Shown one piece after another: positions 15,343 through 21,942 of a DNA stretch of 23,134 nt. The stretch comes from a virus. The stretch's first letter is position 1; the number at the start of each line of letters is the position of its first letter. Both the position numbers and the translations under genes were made by a program. The stretch is from the IMG/VR virus record IMGVR_UViG_3300044991_002708, positions 1-23,134 of that record, one strand, 5' to 3'. The notes under the pieces were generated by a model. That model was given only the letters and a program-made list of their open reading frames with translations, had not been told where the DNA came from and did no database searches.

Positions 15343-15927
15343 TCAGGCGACCTTGATCGCCACTAGATTGCTGCCTGCCTTGACCACGGCGTTGGAACCA
15401 CCGACTTCCGAGGCAAAGCGGATTTGAAGCGTGCCAGCCGTTGCCCCGGTGATGACAAGGAAAGATCCGGTCGCGAGCGTGTTGGCATTGGCGACATCGA
15501 CGCCGGTGCTGGCCGCGCCCGTATCGGCGGCACGCTGGTTGGCCAGCGTTCTTGCGGTCAGTGAGGTCGGTGTGTTCCATTGCGCGACATGGGTTGCGCC
15601 ACTGGGTACCGTCTGCGTGAGACGGAGTCCGGTATTGGTCGCAGCCGTCTGGAACATCACGCGCGCATCGATCGCATAGGTGCTGTTGGCTGCCAAGGCG
15701 ATGGCCAGACCGGTGACATTCGCCAGTGTCGTCGTGTTGTTGGTGACGTCAGCGGCCAGTCGAACGGTGGATAGACGCGGCTCCGGCACCAGATCTATCC
15801 ATGCCGTGCCATCGCACCAGTACGGATGATTGTCGGACGACAGGCGCACAATGACCCCGGCGATAGCGGTCGACGCGGCAGGCAACGCCGCGACGACAGG
15901 CACCACGCGATAGGACAGATCCTTCAC
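15343..15927 (-). CDS. Beta-rich virion surface protein, unrecognised (194 aa)
   Basis: A 194-aa protein that appears to start with GTG at 15927, 3 nt after the stop of the 263-aa gene; the Shine-Dalgarno is weak, so translational coupling is likely. An early segment IVRLSSDNHPYWCDGTAWID looks like a surface or fibre-attachment motif. The rest is Thr/Ala/Asn-rich and beta-prone (LANVTGLAIALAANSTYAID, then GTLQIRFASEVGG). The pattern is common in phage particle or fibre proteins that mediate contact with other surfaces, but I do not recognise a specific family. It forms a block with the 263-aa and 120-aa genes inserted between terL and gpW. Confidence 0.8.
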   Translation of the reverse strand: MKDLSYRVVPVVAALPAASTAIAGVIVRLSSDNHPYWCDGTAWIDLVPEPRLSTVRLAADVTNNTTTLANVTGLAIALAANSTYAIDARVMFQTAATNTGLRLTQTVPSGATHVAQWNTPTSLTARTLANQRAADTGAASTGVDVANANTLATGSFLVITGATAGTLQIRFASEVGGSNAVVKAGSNLVAIKVA

Positions 15928-15930
15928 CGC

Positions 15931-16722
15931 TTAGCCCATCACCACGACGCGGTAGGCGTTGCTGGCCGGTGCCGCTGCGAAGTTCAGACGTGCCGTGTTA
16001 GTCGTTGGCAGGCTCACATCGCAGGTAACCTGCTCGTAGTTGCCGGAGGCTTGATAGACCTGGACCACGACATCGCGGGTGGCGAAGTTGTGATTGACAT
16101 CGAACTGGGTGCTGCTGCCATCACCGATCGTGGCTTGGGCGCGACGGGTCTTGTTGGCCCAGGCATTCAGTTTCAGCGGCGTGACGATGCGCTGGTCATC
16201 GGTACCGGCATCGGTTTCGGATTGGGTGGCGATCTCGGCAATGCCGGAACTGGTTTCCGAGGCGGCACCGATGGCCGCACCGAATTGCAGCCAGGTCACA
16301 TCATCCGAATCCAGGATGAAATTGACTACCGACTGCCGCCAACTGGTACCGGCCGAGGTGCCTTCTTCGACGGTGGCGACGGCTTGTTCCAGTTCGCCGC
16401 TGGTCGAAGCATCGAGGCTGCGCGTCATGGCGACGGCCGCGCCGTTCCAAATGTAGATTCCATTCTCGGAGCCGACTGTCTGGGCCTTGACCAAGACGCG
16501 ATCGCCGACAGTCAGCGTGATGCCATCAATGGACGCACCAGGTGAGGACAGATTGACGTTGGCCTGGCTGGCAACGCGGCAGGAGTCCTTCCACGCCAAA
16601 CCTTCGACGGCCGAGTTGAGATCCTGCTGGCGGACCGGTTCGTCCGGATTCACCGGGGCCGGCAGATTGCGGATGCGGGCAACGCCGCCAAAATCGAGAT
16701 CAGAGAGTTGCTTGCGGGACAT
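15931..16722 (-). CDS. Tail fibre-like protein (263 aa)
   Basis: A 263-aa protein with AGGAG before ATG 16722. The N-terminal part (RKQLSDLDFGGVARIRNLPA) and the middle (CRVASQANVNL, ASIDGITLTVGDRVLVKAQ, GIYIWNGAAVAMTRSLDA) match a repeat type common in phage tail fibres and receptor-binding proteins. A further region has ETSSGIAEIATQSETDAGTD and IVTPLKLNAW, a fibre shaft pattern. The C-terminus has FDVNHNFATRDVVVQVYQ and ends AAPASNAYRVVVMG, a fibre-tip-like domain. It is likely part of a host-binding fibre or head-associated fibre. Its place between terL and gpW, far from the tail genes, is unusual. Confidence 0.87.
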   Translation of the reverse strand: MSRKQLSDLDFGGVARIRNLPAPVNPDEPVRQQDLNSAVEGLAWKDSCRVASQANVNLSSPGASIDGITLTVGDRVLVKAQTVGSENGIYIWNGAAVAMTRSLDASTSGELEQAVATVEEGTSAGTSWRQSVVNFILDSDDVTWLQFGAAIGAASETSSGIAEIATQSETDAGTDDQRIVTPLKLNAWANKTRRAQATIGDGSSTQFDVNHNFATRDVVVQVYQASGNYEQVTCDVSLPTTNTARLNFAAAPASNAYRVVVMG

Positions 16723-16757
16723 GTGTTTCTCCTGTGTGATGACTACGTAACAAGTGA

Positions 16758-17120
16758 CTAGGTAAGACGAGCCACCCCGGCGACCGGAATGGCGAAGTGA
16801 ATGACCAGTTGGTTCGGGCCGGTGTGCACGACATCGGCCTCGATTTCGTTACCACCGCTATCGAGAATTGCCACGGCGGGCCGGAACCCCAGGTTGTGGT
16901 TGATCGTCCAGAGCGTCGTTGCCGACACCTGGCTGTGGGTGAAGGCAATGCCGCTGCCCCCGTTGCCAATCTCGCGAGCGGCCAGTTCGTTGATCGCGGT
17001 GACCAGATCCGACTTGGCCGAGGTATTGAGCTGATGCAACGGGCCGGTGCGGGACTCGACTTGCTGGAACATCTCGGCAACCCGCGTCACGAAGCTGTTC
17101 AGTTGCGACTGCAGGCTCAT
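16758..17120 (-). CDS. Small fibre-like protein with the same C-terminal domain type (120 aa)
   Basis: A 120-aa protein directly after terL (9 nt between stop and ATG 17120, with GAGGA upstream). The N-terminal half (FVTRVAEMFQQVESRTG, LNTSAKSDLVTAINELA) is the helix-rich pattern seen at the beginning of many tail fibres. The C-terminal half has TLWTINHNLGFRPAVAILDS, then GGNEIEADVVH and LVIHFAIPVAGVARL. This matches the type of C-terminal domain in the adjacent 263-aa protein (the shared feature is an NHN followed by beta strands). It may be a short fibre, or a chaperone or partner of the larger fibre. No catalytic motif is present. Confidence 0.82.
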   Translation of the reverse strand: MSLQSQLNSFVTRVAEMFQQVESRTGPLHQLNTSAKSDLVTAINELAAREIGNGGSGIAFTHSQVSATTLWTINHNLGFRPAVAILDSGGNEIEADVVHTGPNQLVIHFAIPVAGVARLT

Positions 17121-17129
17121 GCTTCATCC

Positions 17130-19097
17130 TCAGTTGAGCCAACGGCTGCGGATCAGGCGACGGGCCGGTCGTTGATTGGCTCCAGAAACAACAAGGCCAC
17201 CAGAATCGGTGGCCTCGATGGGTTGTTCGGTGACCGTCTCCGGCGGAGACAGTCCGAGTTGTCGTTCAAGTTCGCGCCAGTGACGATCCTCGAAGCGATC
17301 GAGGCCGGAGGCGGCAGCAGCGGCCCGGGCATAGACGTAACAATCGAGTGCTTCGTTACGCTCCCGCATCTTCTGCCACTCGCGGATGGCGAAGCCGTTC
17401 CTGTCACGCCGGGTAATCAACTGCTCGGCGCATAGTTGCTGCAAGAACTCGGCATCCACCTTGGGCAGATGGACGAAGCCGGCCGGATAGCGGATCGTCA
17501 CGCCGTCCTCGGCCACCTCCGGTGCCTTGCGCAGGTTGTTGTAGAACTCCAGCTTGGCGATGCCACCGGCGACTGAGAAAACCTTGATGCCCCGGCGCAG
17601 CTTTTTGCCGCCAGATGTGGCATCGACGGCAGTCGGCGTGCCAACCAAGGCAGCCCCCCGGGCGACGCCTTTGACGGCCATCAGACGCGGGTCGCGCACA
17701 CTCCGGACAAACGCATACGCTTCCTGCGTCGCGAAGCCGGTATCCAGTGCCAAACGTCCCAGTCCAAGCTGGCAGCCGGTTTCATGTGTCCAGGTTTCCC
17801 GCAGTACGCTGGCCAGTGCTTTCCACACCTCGTCGCGGGCGGTGTCACCCATCAGCACGCGATGCTCGACCAGCCAGGACTCCTTGCCTCTGCCGAAAGC
17901 CCACACCGAGACCTCGATGCGATCCTTCTGGACGTCAGCACCAGCGCTGAGCAGGAGGCCACCCACCGGGATGGTCCCGATCCGATAGTCCTCGCGGCGT
18001 TCCAGCAAGCGCTGCCAGTCGGGCGCTTCGCCTTCCTCGACCCAGGTTTCCCCGAGTTCGGTGTTCTTGAAGGTCTTGATAGCGGCAGCGGATCCGGCTT
18101 CCTTACTGATGGCACTCTCCCAGGCAGCCGCGACATCTTTCCAACTGCGCCAGCCGATTGGGCTGTACAGACTCGACAGGTGGAAGCCGGCAGTGCGACT
18201 GGCACCCTCAGCCATCGCCCGCCATTCGCCGTGCTCCAGCATCCATGTCTTGTGGTGTTCCGGGATTGGCACCTCACAGGATTCGCACACGTAGGCTGCC
18301 GTGTCCGGGAAGTTGCCATCCTCACCACGCTCCCAGCGCAGTTGCTCGAAGCGCAACCATTGCCGGTGACCACAGTGCGGACAGGGCACGAAGTAGCGTC
18401 GCTGGTCCGATGCTTCGTATTCCCGTTCGATGGTGCTGACACCGGCAATCGTTGGGGTCGACACAATGAAGACCTTCCGCCGGGAAAACGTCCGGGTACG
18501 GGCCTCCGCCAGGGCCACAGCATTGCCCTCGCCATCGACATCAATCGGATAACCATCGACCTCGTCGAGGAAGAGATATCGTACCGGCATCGAGCGCAGT
18601 CCGACCGCGCTGTTGGCCCCAGTCATCACCAGCACGCCACCACGAAACTCCTTCGCCAGTATCGTATTGCCCGAGTCACGACTCCTGGCTGGCGCGATCA
18701 ACTCACGCAGGATCGACGATTCATCGATCAGCGGATCGATCCGTTGCTTCGAGTTGCGCTTGGCCATTTCCACGGTGGGCCAAACCGCCATCATTGGACC
18801 CGGCGCATGGTGAATCACGTAACCGATCCAGTTGCTGCCCATCTCGGTTGCGCCCAGCTGGGCCGCTTTCATGAACACCACGCGCTCGACCGGCGAGGTC
18901 GGCGACAGGCAATCCATGATGGCCTTCAGATATGGGGTGCGACTGGTGCGCCAGCGGCCCGGCTCGGACGATGCCTTGGAGGACAGCATGCGATGCCGGT
19001 CGGACCACTCCGATACCGACAGCAGCGGATCAGGGACAAGCCCCTCTCGCCAGGCACGCTCGATATCGAGGGCGCCTTCGTACTCTTCCTGGTCCAT
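17130..19097 (-). CDS. Terminase large subunit (lambda gpA family)
   Basis: A 655-aa protein (ATG 19097, TGATG overlap with the small subunit stop; a TTG two codons-worth upstream in frame is less likely). It is the ATP-driven packaging motor and nuclease. The ATPase part has a Walker-A-like KAAQLGATEM (about residues 77-86), as in GpA-type terminases, a Walker B RYLFLDEVDG (about 173-182) and STPT (about 213-216). A zinc-finger-like CPHCGH (about 239) pairs with CESC (about 271). The nuclease part has acidic residues at ADVQKDRIEV (about D388), ALDTGF (about D452) and ALDCYVYARAA (about D585). Lambda gpA is 641 aa. The call is strong. Confidence 0.96.
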   Translation of the reverse strand: MDQEEYEGALDIERAWREGLVPDPLLSVSEWSDRHRMLSSKASSEPGRWRTSRTPYLKAIMDCLSPTSPVERVVFMKAAQLGATEMGSNWIGYVIHHAPGPMMAVWPTVEMAKRNSKQRIDPLIDESSILRELIAPARSRDSGNTILAKEFRGGVLVMTGANSAVGLRSMPVRYLFLDEVDGYPIDVDGEGNAVALAEARTRTFSRRKVFIVSTPTIAGVSTIEREYEASDQRRYFVPCPHCGHRQWLRFEQLRWERGEDGNFPDTAAYVCESCEVPIPEHHKTWMLEHGEWRAMAEGASRTAGFHLSSLYSPIGWRSWKDVAAAWESAISKEAGSAAAIKTFKNTELGETWVEEGEAPDWQRLLERREDYRIGTIPVGGLLLSAGADVQKDRIEVSVWAFGRGKESWLVEHRVLMGDTARDEVWKALASVLRETWTHETGCQLGLGRLALDTGFATQEAYAFVRSVRDPRLMAVKGVARGAALVGTPTAVDATSGGKKLRRGIKVFSVAGGIAKLEFYNNLRKAPEVAEDGVTIRYPAGFVHLPKVDAEFLQQLCAEQLITRRDRNGFAIREWQKMRERNEALDCYVYARAAAAASGLDRFEDRHWRELERQLGLSPPETVTEQPIEATDSGGLVVSGANQRPARRLIRSRWLN

Positions 19098-19642
19098 CAA
19101 TCCACTCGCGGCCGCATGTCGCCGAGTTCGATCAGGTGATCGCGCACAGCAGACTCCAGGGCGACGTGCAATTGATGGGCATCGATTTCCAATTTGGCAG
19201 CCATCTCGGCCGTTATCCGGGCTGGCCAGTTGAGCCAGGCATCCCGTTCTGTCCTCGCCAGCCGGAACACATGAGCGATGGCTTGTGACCGATCAACCAG
19301 GTCACCCTTGAGTTGGGCCAGGCGCACCTTGTTGGTCTGGGCTTTGACGACCTCGTTGACGGTCCTGGCCTGTAACAGCGAGGTACCGCCAGCGGACAAC
19401 GGTGGTGCAACAGGTTCGACCGGAGTGCTTGCTGTGCGAATCGGCTCCGCTGCTGACGAAGCTGTTTTTGCATCGGCTGGCTTACGAGCCGCCACGGTGT
19501 TTTGCGCCCACTCCAGGTCGGCCCGGTTCGGTTCGATCGTCCCATCTACCTCCGGCGTAATGCGGCCGGTATCGATCGCCTTCTTGACTGCTACATGAGA
19601 GACGCCGCGATGGCGGGCGTAGGCGCGTATCGACAGACCCAT
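19097..19642 (-). CDS. Terminase small subunit, Nu1-like
   Basis: A 181-aa protein if it starts at ATG 19642; ATG 19651 (184 aa) or TTG 19654 (185 aa) are alternatives, and none has a strong Shine-Dalgarno. The N-terminal MGLSIRAYARHRGVSHVAVK followed by a DTGRI turn is a helix-turn-helix like lambda Nu1, which binds the packaging site. A Pro/Ala/Ser-rich linker (about 55-90) leads to a helical C-terminal half with VRLAQLKGDLVDRSQAIAHV and RLARTERDAWLNWPARITAE, the part expected to bind the large subunit. It is adjacent to terL and overlaps it by one base. It starts the structural operon; the divergent plus-strand unit lies about 110 bp away. Confidence 0.85.
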   Translation of the reverse strand: MGLSIRAYARHRGVSHVAVKKAIDTGRITPEVDGTIEPNRADLEWAQNTVAARKPADAKTASSAAEPIRTASTPVEPVAPPLSAGGTSLLQARTVNEVVKAQTNKVRLAQLKGDLVDRSQAIAHVFRLARTERDAWLNWPARITAEMAAKLEIDAHQLHVALESAVRDHLIELGDMRPRVD

Positions 19643-19652
19643 GATGTACATC
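19643..19652. promoter_or_regulatory. Palindrome GATGTACATC at the terminase small-subunit start
   Basis: A perfect 10-bp palindrome covering the candidate ATG codons at 19651 and just upstream of ATG 19642. If bound by a regulator it would bear on the late operon. It may also be chance, because a start region ATG-TAC-ATC folds back this way by itself. Confidence 0.2.
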
Positions 19653-19690
19653 AAGCCAATCGCAGAAGCTTTTAAACGTCGCGATTCAGT

Positions 19691-19724
19691 GCTTGGCTTT
19701 CCTCCAGAACAGCGCGTTCATGCA
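19691..19724 (+). promoter_or_regulatory. Repeated upstream element, copy 1
   Basis: GCTTGGCTT (19691-19699) followed, 17 nt from its first base, by AACAGCGCGTTCAT (19708-19721). The same two blocks at the same spacing occur at 21013 and 21488, each about 65 nt before the start codon of a plus-strand gene. Here the distance to ATG 19755 is 64 nt. A weak sigma70-like reading is possible (TTGGCT, 17-nt spacer, GTTCAT). AACAGCGCGTT is also a near-palindrome that could bind a regulator. This copy is more diverged after the second block. Confidence 0.72.
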
Positions 19725-19754
19725 ATCACCATCACCACACACGAGGGCCACAGC

Positions 19755-20003
19755 ATGAACAGCAAACAAAGCATCGAAGCCAAAGTCATCGACACCAACC
19801 ATCACCTACGCGGCTGGATGGACATCCAAGTCGAGTTCGACCAGGGCAAACCGATTGAGGTCGTCCACGACGGCAAGACCTACTCCTTCACGGGCAAGGA
19901 CGGCGTCTGGATGTCCACCGGTCGCGAAACGCGCGAAATGGCCACCCTCGAAGATGCCCGCCTCTGGATCACGCTGGACGGGCGCATCGTCCTCGAAGAC
20001 TGA
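19755..20003 (+). CDS. Conserved hypothetical protein (82 aa)
   Basis: An 82-aa protein starting at ATG 19755, preceded by GAGGGCC. An in-frame extension upstream to 19641 would run through the repeated element and is rejected. The sequence has short strands: IEAKVIDTNHHLRGWMDIQV, then PIEVVHDGKTYSFTGKDG and LEDARLWITLDGRIVLED. No membrane, signal or catalytic motif is visible. It is the first gene of a plus-strand unit with the DUF3489-like gene 28 bp downstream. Possibly a small regulatory or DNA-mimicry protein, but I have no family to name and no evidence beyond position. Confidence 0.77.
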   Translation: MNSKQSIEAKVIDTNHHLRGWMDIQVEFDQGKPIEVVHDGKTYSFTGKDGVWMSTGRETREMATLEDARLWITLDGRIVLED

Positions 20004-20031
20004 ACATCACCCCACTTACACGGAGATCAAC

Positions 20032-20586
20032 ATGACCACCACAAGCAAACTCACCGACACCCAGCACCAAGTTCTGACCCACGCGGCCGATCAACCTGAG
20101 GGCCGCCTCACCTGGTTCCCCGAAGGGGTCAAAGGTGGGGCGCGACAAAAAGTTATCGCCGGCTTGTTCAACAAAGCCCTGATCACCAGCAACGGTGGTC
20201 AGGACTGGTTTGTTGCTGCCGAGGGCTACGACGCCCTGGGGCGCGCACGACCGACGCCGGCGGCCACTCATCCCGACCCGGAGGTTGAGGCCGCCGTGTC
20301 GGCGGCTGAGGCCAACTGGGCGCAAGAAAAGCAGGAAGCGGCAAAACCCCTGCTCAAGGTTGGTGTCGAGGGCAAACCCCGCACCCGCGAGACCAGCAAG
20401 CAGGCCACGGTAATCCAGATGTTGCAGCGTCCCGAGGGCGCCACTATCAGCCAGATCTGCGCGGTCACCGGCTGGCAGGCACACACGGTACGCGGAACCT
20501 TTGCCGGGGCAATCAAAAAGAAACTCGGGCTCAACCTCACCTCGGACAAGGCCGATGGCGGGGATCGTGTGTATCGCCTGGCGTGA
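20032..20586 (+). CDS. DUF3489-like winged-helix protein
   Basis: A 184-aa protein with ATG 20032 and a CGGAGATC Shine-Dalgarno. The N-terminus (LTDTQHQVLTHAADQPEGRL) with KGGARQKVIAGLFNKALI is a helix-turn-helix-like region. A linker of about 60 residues rich in Pro, Ala and Glu follows. The C-terminal KQATVIQMLQRPEGATISQI, VTGWQAHTVRGTFAGAIKKK and VYRLA form the DUF3489 winged-helix pattern (PF11994, from memory). This family is common in phages and integrative elements and is thought to bind DNA, but its role is unproven. An earlier start at 19855 would overlap the 82-aa gene out of frame and is not supported. Confidence 0.87.
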   Translation: MTTTSKLTDTQHQVLTHAADQPEGRLTWFPEGVKGGARQKVIAGLFNKALITSNGGQDWFVAAEGYDALGRARPTPAATHPDPEVEAAVSAAEANWAQEKQEAAKPLLKVGVEGKPRTRETSKQATVIQMLQRPEGATISQICAVTGWQAHTVRGTFAGAIKKKLGLNLTSDKADGGDRVYRLA

Positions 20587-20597
20587 GCCACAAACAA

Positions 20598-20630
20598 CAA
20601 GGGCAGCCCGGTTAGCCGGTACCGCCCTTG
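20598..20630. terminator. Hairpin between convergent DUF3489-like and HU genes
   Basis: CAAGGGC (20598-20604) pairs with GCCCTTG (20624-20630), and inside it CCGG (20608-20611) pairs with CCGG (20616-20619) around TTAG. It lies exactly in the 65-bp gap between two converging stop codons, where a bidirectional terminator is expected. There is no strong T-run on either side, so efficiency is uncertain. Confidence 0.5.
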
Positions 20631-20651
20631 CCACACCCTACAGGAGCTGGA

Positions 20652-20945
20652 TTACTTCTTGGCTTTCTTCTTCGGTGCGACAGCGGCCTTGAAGCCAGCG
20701 CCAGCCTTGAAGGTTGGAACCGTTGTCGCAGCAATTTTCAGCGCTTCGCCGGTCTTGGGGTTCTTGCCAGTACGTGCGGCACGCTTGGATGCCTTGAAGG
20801 TACCGAAACCAATCAGCGCGACATCATTGCCCTTGGCAACGGACGCGGTAATGATTTCGAGCAGTGCATCGATGGACTTGCCGGCAGCGGCCTTGGAGAC
20901 CTCAGTCTTGGTGGCCAGTGCTTCGATCAGTTCCGATTTATTCAT
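20652..20945 (-). CDS. HU-family DNA-binding protein
   Basis: A 97-aa protein starting at ATG 20945, with GGGAG upstream; a longer reading from 21059 has a non-family N-terminus. It starts MNKSELIEALATKTEVSKAA, then IDALLEIITASVAKGNDVAL, followed by IGFGTFKASKRAARTGKNPK with TGEALKIAATTVPTFKAGAG. This is the full HU/IHF fold, including the GFGTF turn and the RxGRNPxTGE-like arm (here ARTGKNPKTGE). The C-terminal KKKAKK tail adds basic charge. HU bends DNA and may assist packaging, replication or regulation. It is transcribed away from the next plus-strand unit, and the intergenic region holds copy 2 of the repeated element. Confidence 0.95.
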   Translation of the reverse strand: MNKSELIEALATKTEVSKAAAGKSIDALLEIITASVAKGNDVALIGFGTFKASKRAARTGKNPKTGEALKIAATTVPTFKAGAGFKAAVAPKKKAKK

Positions 20946-21012
20946 GGTGGTGTCGCTCCCTTGGCTTGGAAAACCAGTGATTCTCCCACCAATTGAACTT
21001 CCATCATAAAGA

Positions 21013-21046
21013 GCTTGGCTTCGTGATTGAACAGCGCGTTCATACG
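21013..21046 (+). promoter_or_regulatory. Repeated upstream element, copy 2
   Basis: GCTTGGCTT at 21013-21021 and AACAGCGCGTTCAT at 21030-21043, then ACG, with the same 17-nt offset as the other copies. The next 34 bases up to the Shine-Dalgarno also match copy 3 well. It lies in the divergent region between HU (minus) and the 64-aa gene (plus), 67 nt before ATG 21080. Confidence 0.78.
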
Positions 21047-21079
21047 CACATCGCATCAATCAACTCGAAGGAGATCACC

Positions 21080-21274
21080 ATGCAAACCAACACCGCCCTC
21101 CAGCAGCACACGAATTACGACGCTGACGACCATGCCTACCTGACCGCCAAGGGCTGGACGGATGCAGAGATCCTCGCGCGATGGGACGCCGAAGCCAAGT
21201 GCGGCAAAGGACCTTGCCGGTGGCAAACCGAGTCCGCCCGTAACAAGCTCGCCGCCGTGACGGGTCGCAAGTAA
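21080..21274 (+). CDS. Conserved small protein (64 aa), function unknown
   Basis: A 64-aa protein with AAGGAG before ATG 21080, which decides the start over an in-frame extension from 20993 that runs through the repeated element. It has YDADDHAYLTAKGWTDAEIL, then ARWDAEAKCGKGPCRWQTES and ARNKLAAVTGRK. I recall closely similar short proteins in phage and integrative-element accessory regions of Proteobacteria, without a function. Two Cys (GKGPC, AKCGK) are close together but not a metal motif. First of a two-gene unit with the 62-aa gene. Confidence 0.78.
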   Translation: MQTNTALQQHTNYDADDHAYLTAKGWTDAEILARWDAEAKCGKGPCRWQTESARNKLAAVTGRK

Positions 21275-21299
21275 GCCCCCAACTTTTGAGGAGTGACAG

Positions 21300-21488
21300 A
21301 TGGAACCCACCAACACAGGCAACGACCAGGAATCATCGATTCGCTGGCTGCTTGAAAACCGTCGACCCGAGGTGTCGCGTGCTCAAGCACTTCGCATCCT
21401 GCGGATTGCCATTGCCGGAGACTGCCAGGCAGTACGTCTGCTCGATCAAATGGACGGCGAAAATGATTCAAAAATGTTCGACAAATAG
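21300..21488 (+). CDS. Small hypothetical protein (62 aa)
   Basis: A 62-aa acidic protein with a good Shine-Dalgarno (GAGGAG) before ATG 21300, 25 bp after the 64-aa gene. It is largely helical: SSIRWLLENRRPEVSRAQAL, then RILRIAIAGDCQAVRLLDQM. Its TAG stop at 21486-21488 shares its last base with the first base of copy 3 of the repeated element. No family recognised and no catalytic motif seen. Confidence 0.72.
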   Translation: MEPTNTGNDQESSIRWLLENRRPEVSRAQALRILRIAIAGDCQAVRLLDQMDGENDSKMFDK

Positions 21489-21521
21489 CTTGGCTTCACA
21501 ATCAAACAGCGCGTTCATACG
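21488..21521 (+). promoter_or_regulatory. Repeated upstream element, copy 3
   Basis: GCTTGGCTT at 21488-21496 and AACAGCGCGTTCAT at 21505-21518, then ACG, again at a 17-nt offset. The following stretch to the AAGGAG Shine-Dalgarno of the 125-aa gene is conserved with copy 2, including CAAC-CGAAGGAGAT. It lies 67 nt before ATG 21555, matching the spacing of copy 2. Confidence 0.78.
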
Positions 21522-21554
21522 GGTGTCGCAACGATCAACCCGAAGGAGATAACG

Positions 21555-21932
21555 ATGACCACCCAGCAAACCATCCCCGCCACCCAGAACGAAGCCTGGG
21601 GCTTCTTTGGCACGATGAACGACACCGCCGCAGCCGCCTGGCCGATCGCGATGACCGCAATTTCGGATGCCACCTACCAACCCCTCGAATCGGTCAGGCT
21701 GTTCCTCGACAGCCGCCACGGACGCCATTTTGCGGACGACGTCCTAAACGAGTTGCTGCGGGGTCACACGATCCAGCAGGCCATCGACGCCGCAGTAACG
21801 CGGTGGATGGGCTGGACGATTGGCCGCCAAACCAGCAAGGACTACGGCATCCCCAAGGGGCTGCCTTACCTCACAGGCTTCGTGATCCACTGCGAAGTGA
21901 CCGACGAGTCCTTCGAAGCCGAAGCAGCGTAA
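21555..21932 (+). CDS. Conserved hypothetical protein (125 aa)
   Basis: A 125-aa protein with AAGGAG before ATG 21555. It contains NEAWGFFGTMND, AWPIAMTAISDAT, SVRLFLDSRHGRHFADDVLN, then AAVTRWMGWTIGRQTSKDYG and IPKGLPYLTGFVIHCEV. I recall similar proteins as conserved unknowns in accessory regions of mobile elements (phages and ICEs) of Proteobacteria. SRHGRHFADDV is the most distinctive stretch. No signal or membrane segment is visible. The 68-aa gene follows after 10 bp, probably in one unit. Confidence 0.82.
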   Translation: MTTQQTIPATQNEAWGFFGTMNDTAAAAWPIAMTAISDATYQPLESVRLFLDSRHGRHFADDVLNELLRGHTIQQAIDAAVTRWMGWTIGRQTSKDYGIPKGLPYLTGFVIHCEVTDESFEAEAA

Positions 21933-21942
21933 GGAGATCGCC

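Noticed and set aside
15338-15580. N-terminal extension of gpW-like protein to 15580
   Set aside because: The extra residues are Arg/His/Gln-rich and antiparallel to none but overlap the 194-aa gene in another frame. ATG 15337 fits the gpW length.
17784-19139. 451-aa open frame on the plus strand
   Set aside because: It is antisense to terminase large subunit. The sense frame carries clear ATPase and nuclease motifs.
19641-19754. N-terminal extension of the 82-aa protein through the repeated element
   Set aside because: The element at 19691 is also present before two other genes. In copy 3 it has an in-frame stop just upstream and no start, so it acts as non-coding DNA.
19855-20031. N-terminal extension of the DUF3489-like protein to 19855
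   Set aside because: It overlaps the 82-aa gene in another frame and is Arg/Pro/Ser-rich. ATG 20032 has a Shine-Dalgarno and begins the family-like sequence.
20946-21059. N-terminal extension of HU to 21059
   Set aside because: HU proteins begin MNK at the start chosen; the extension runs through the divergent regulatory region.
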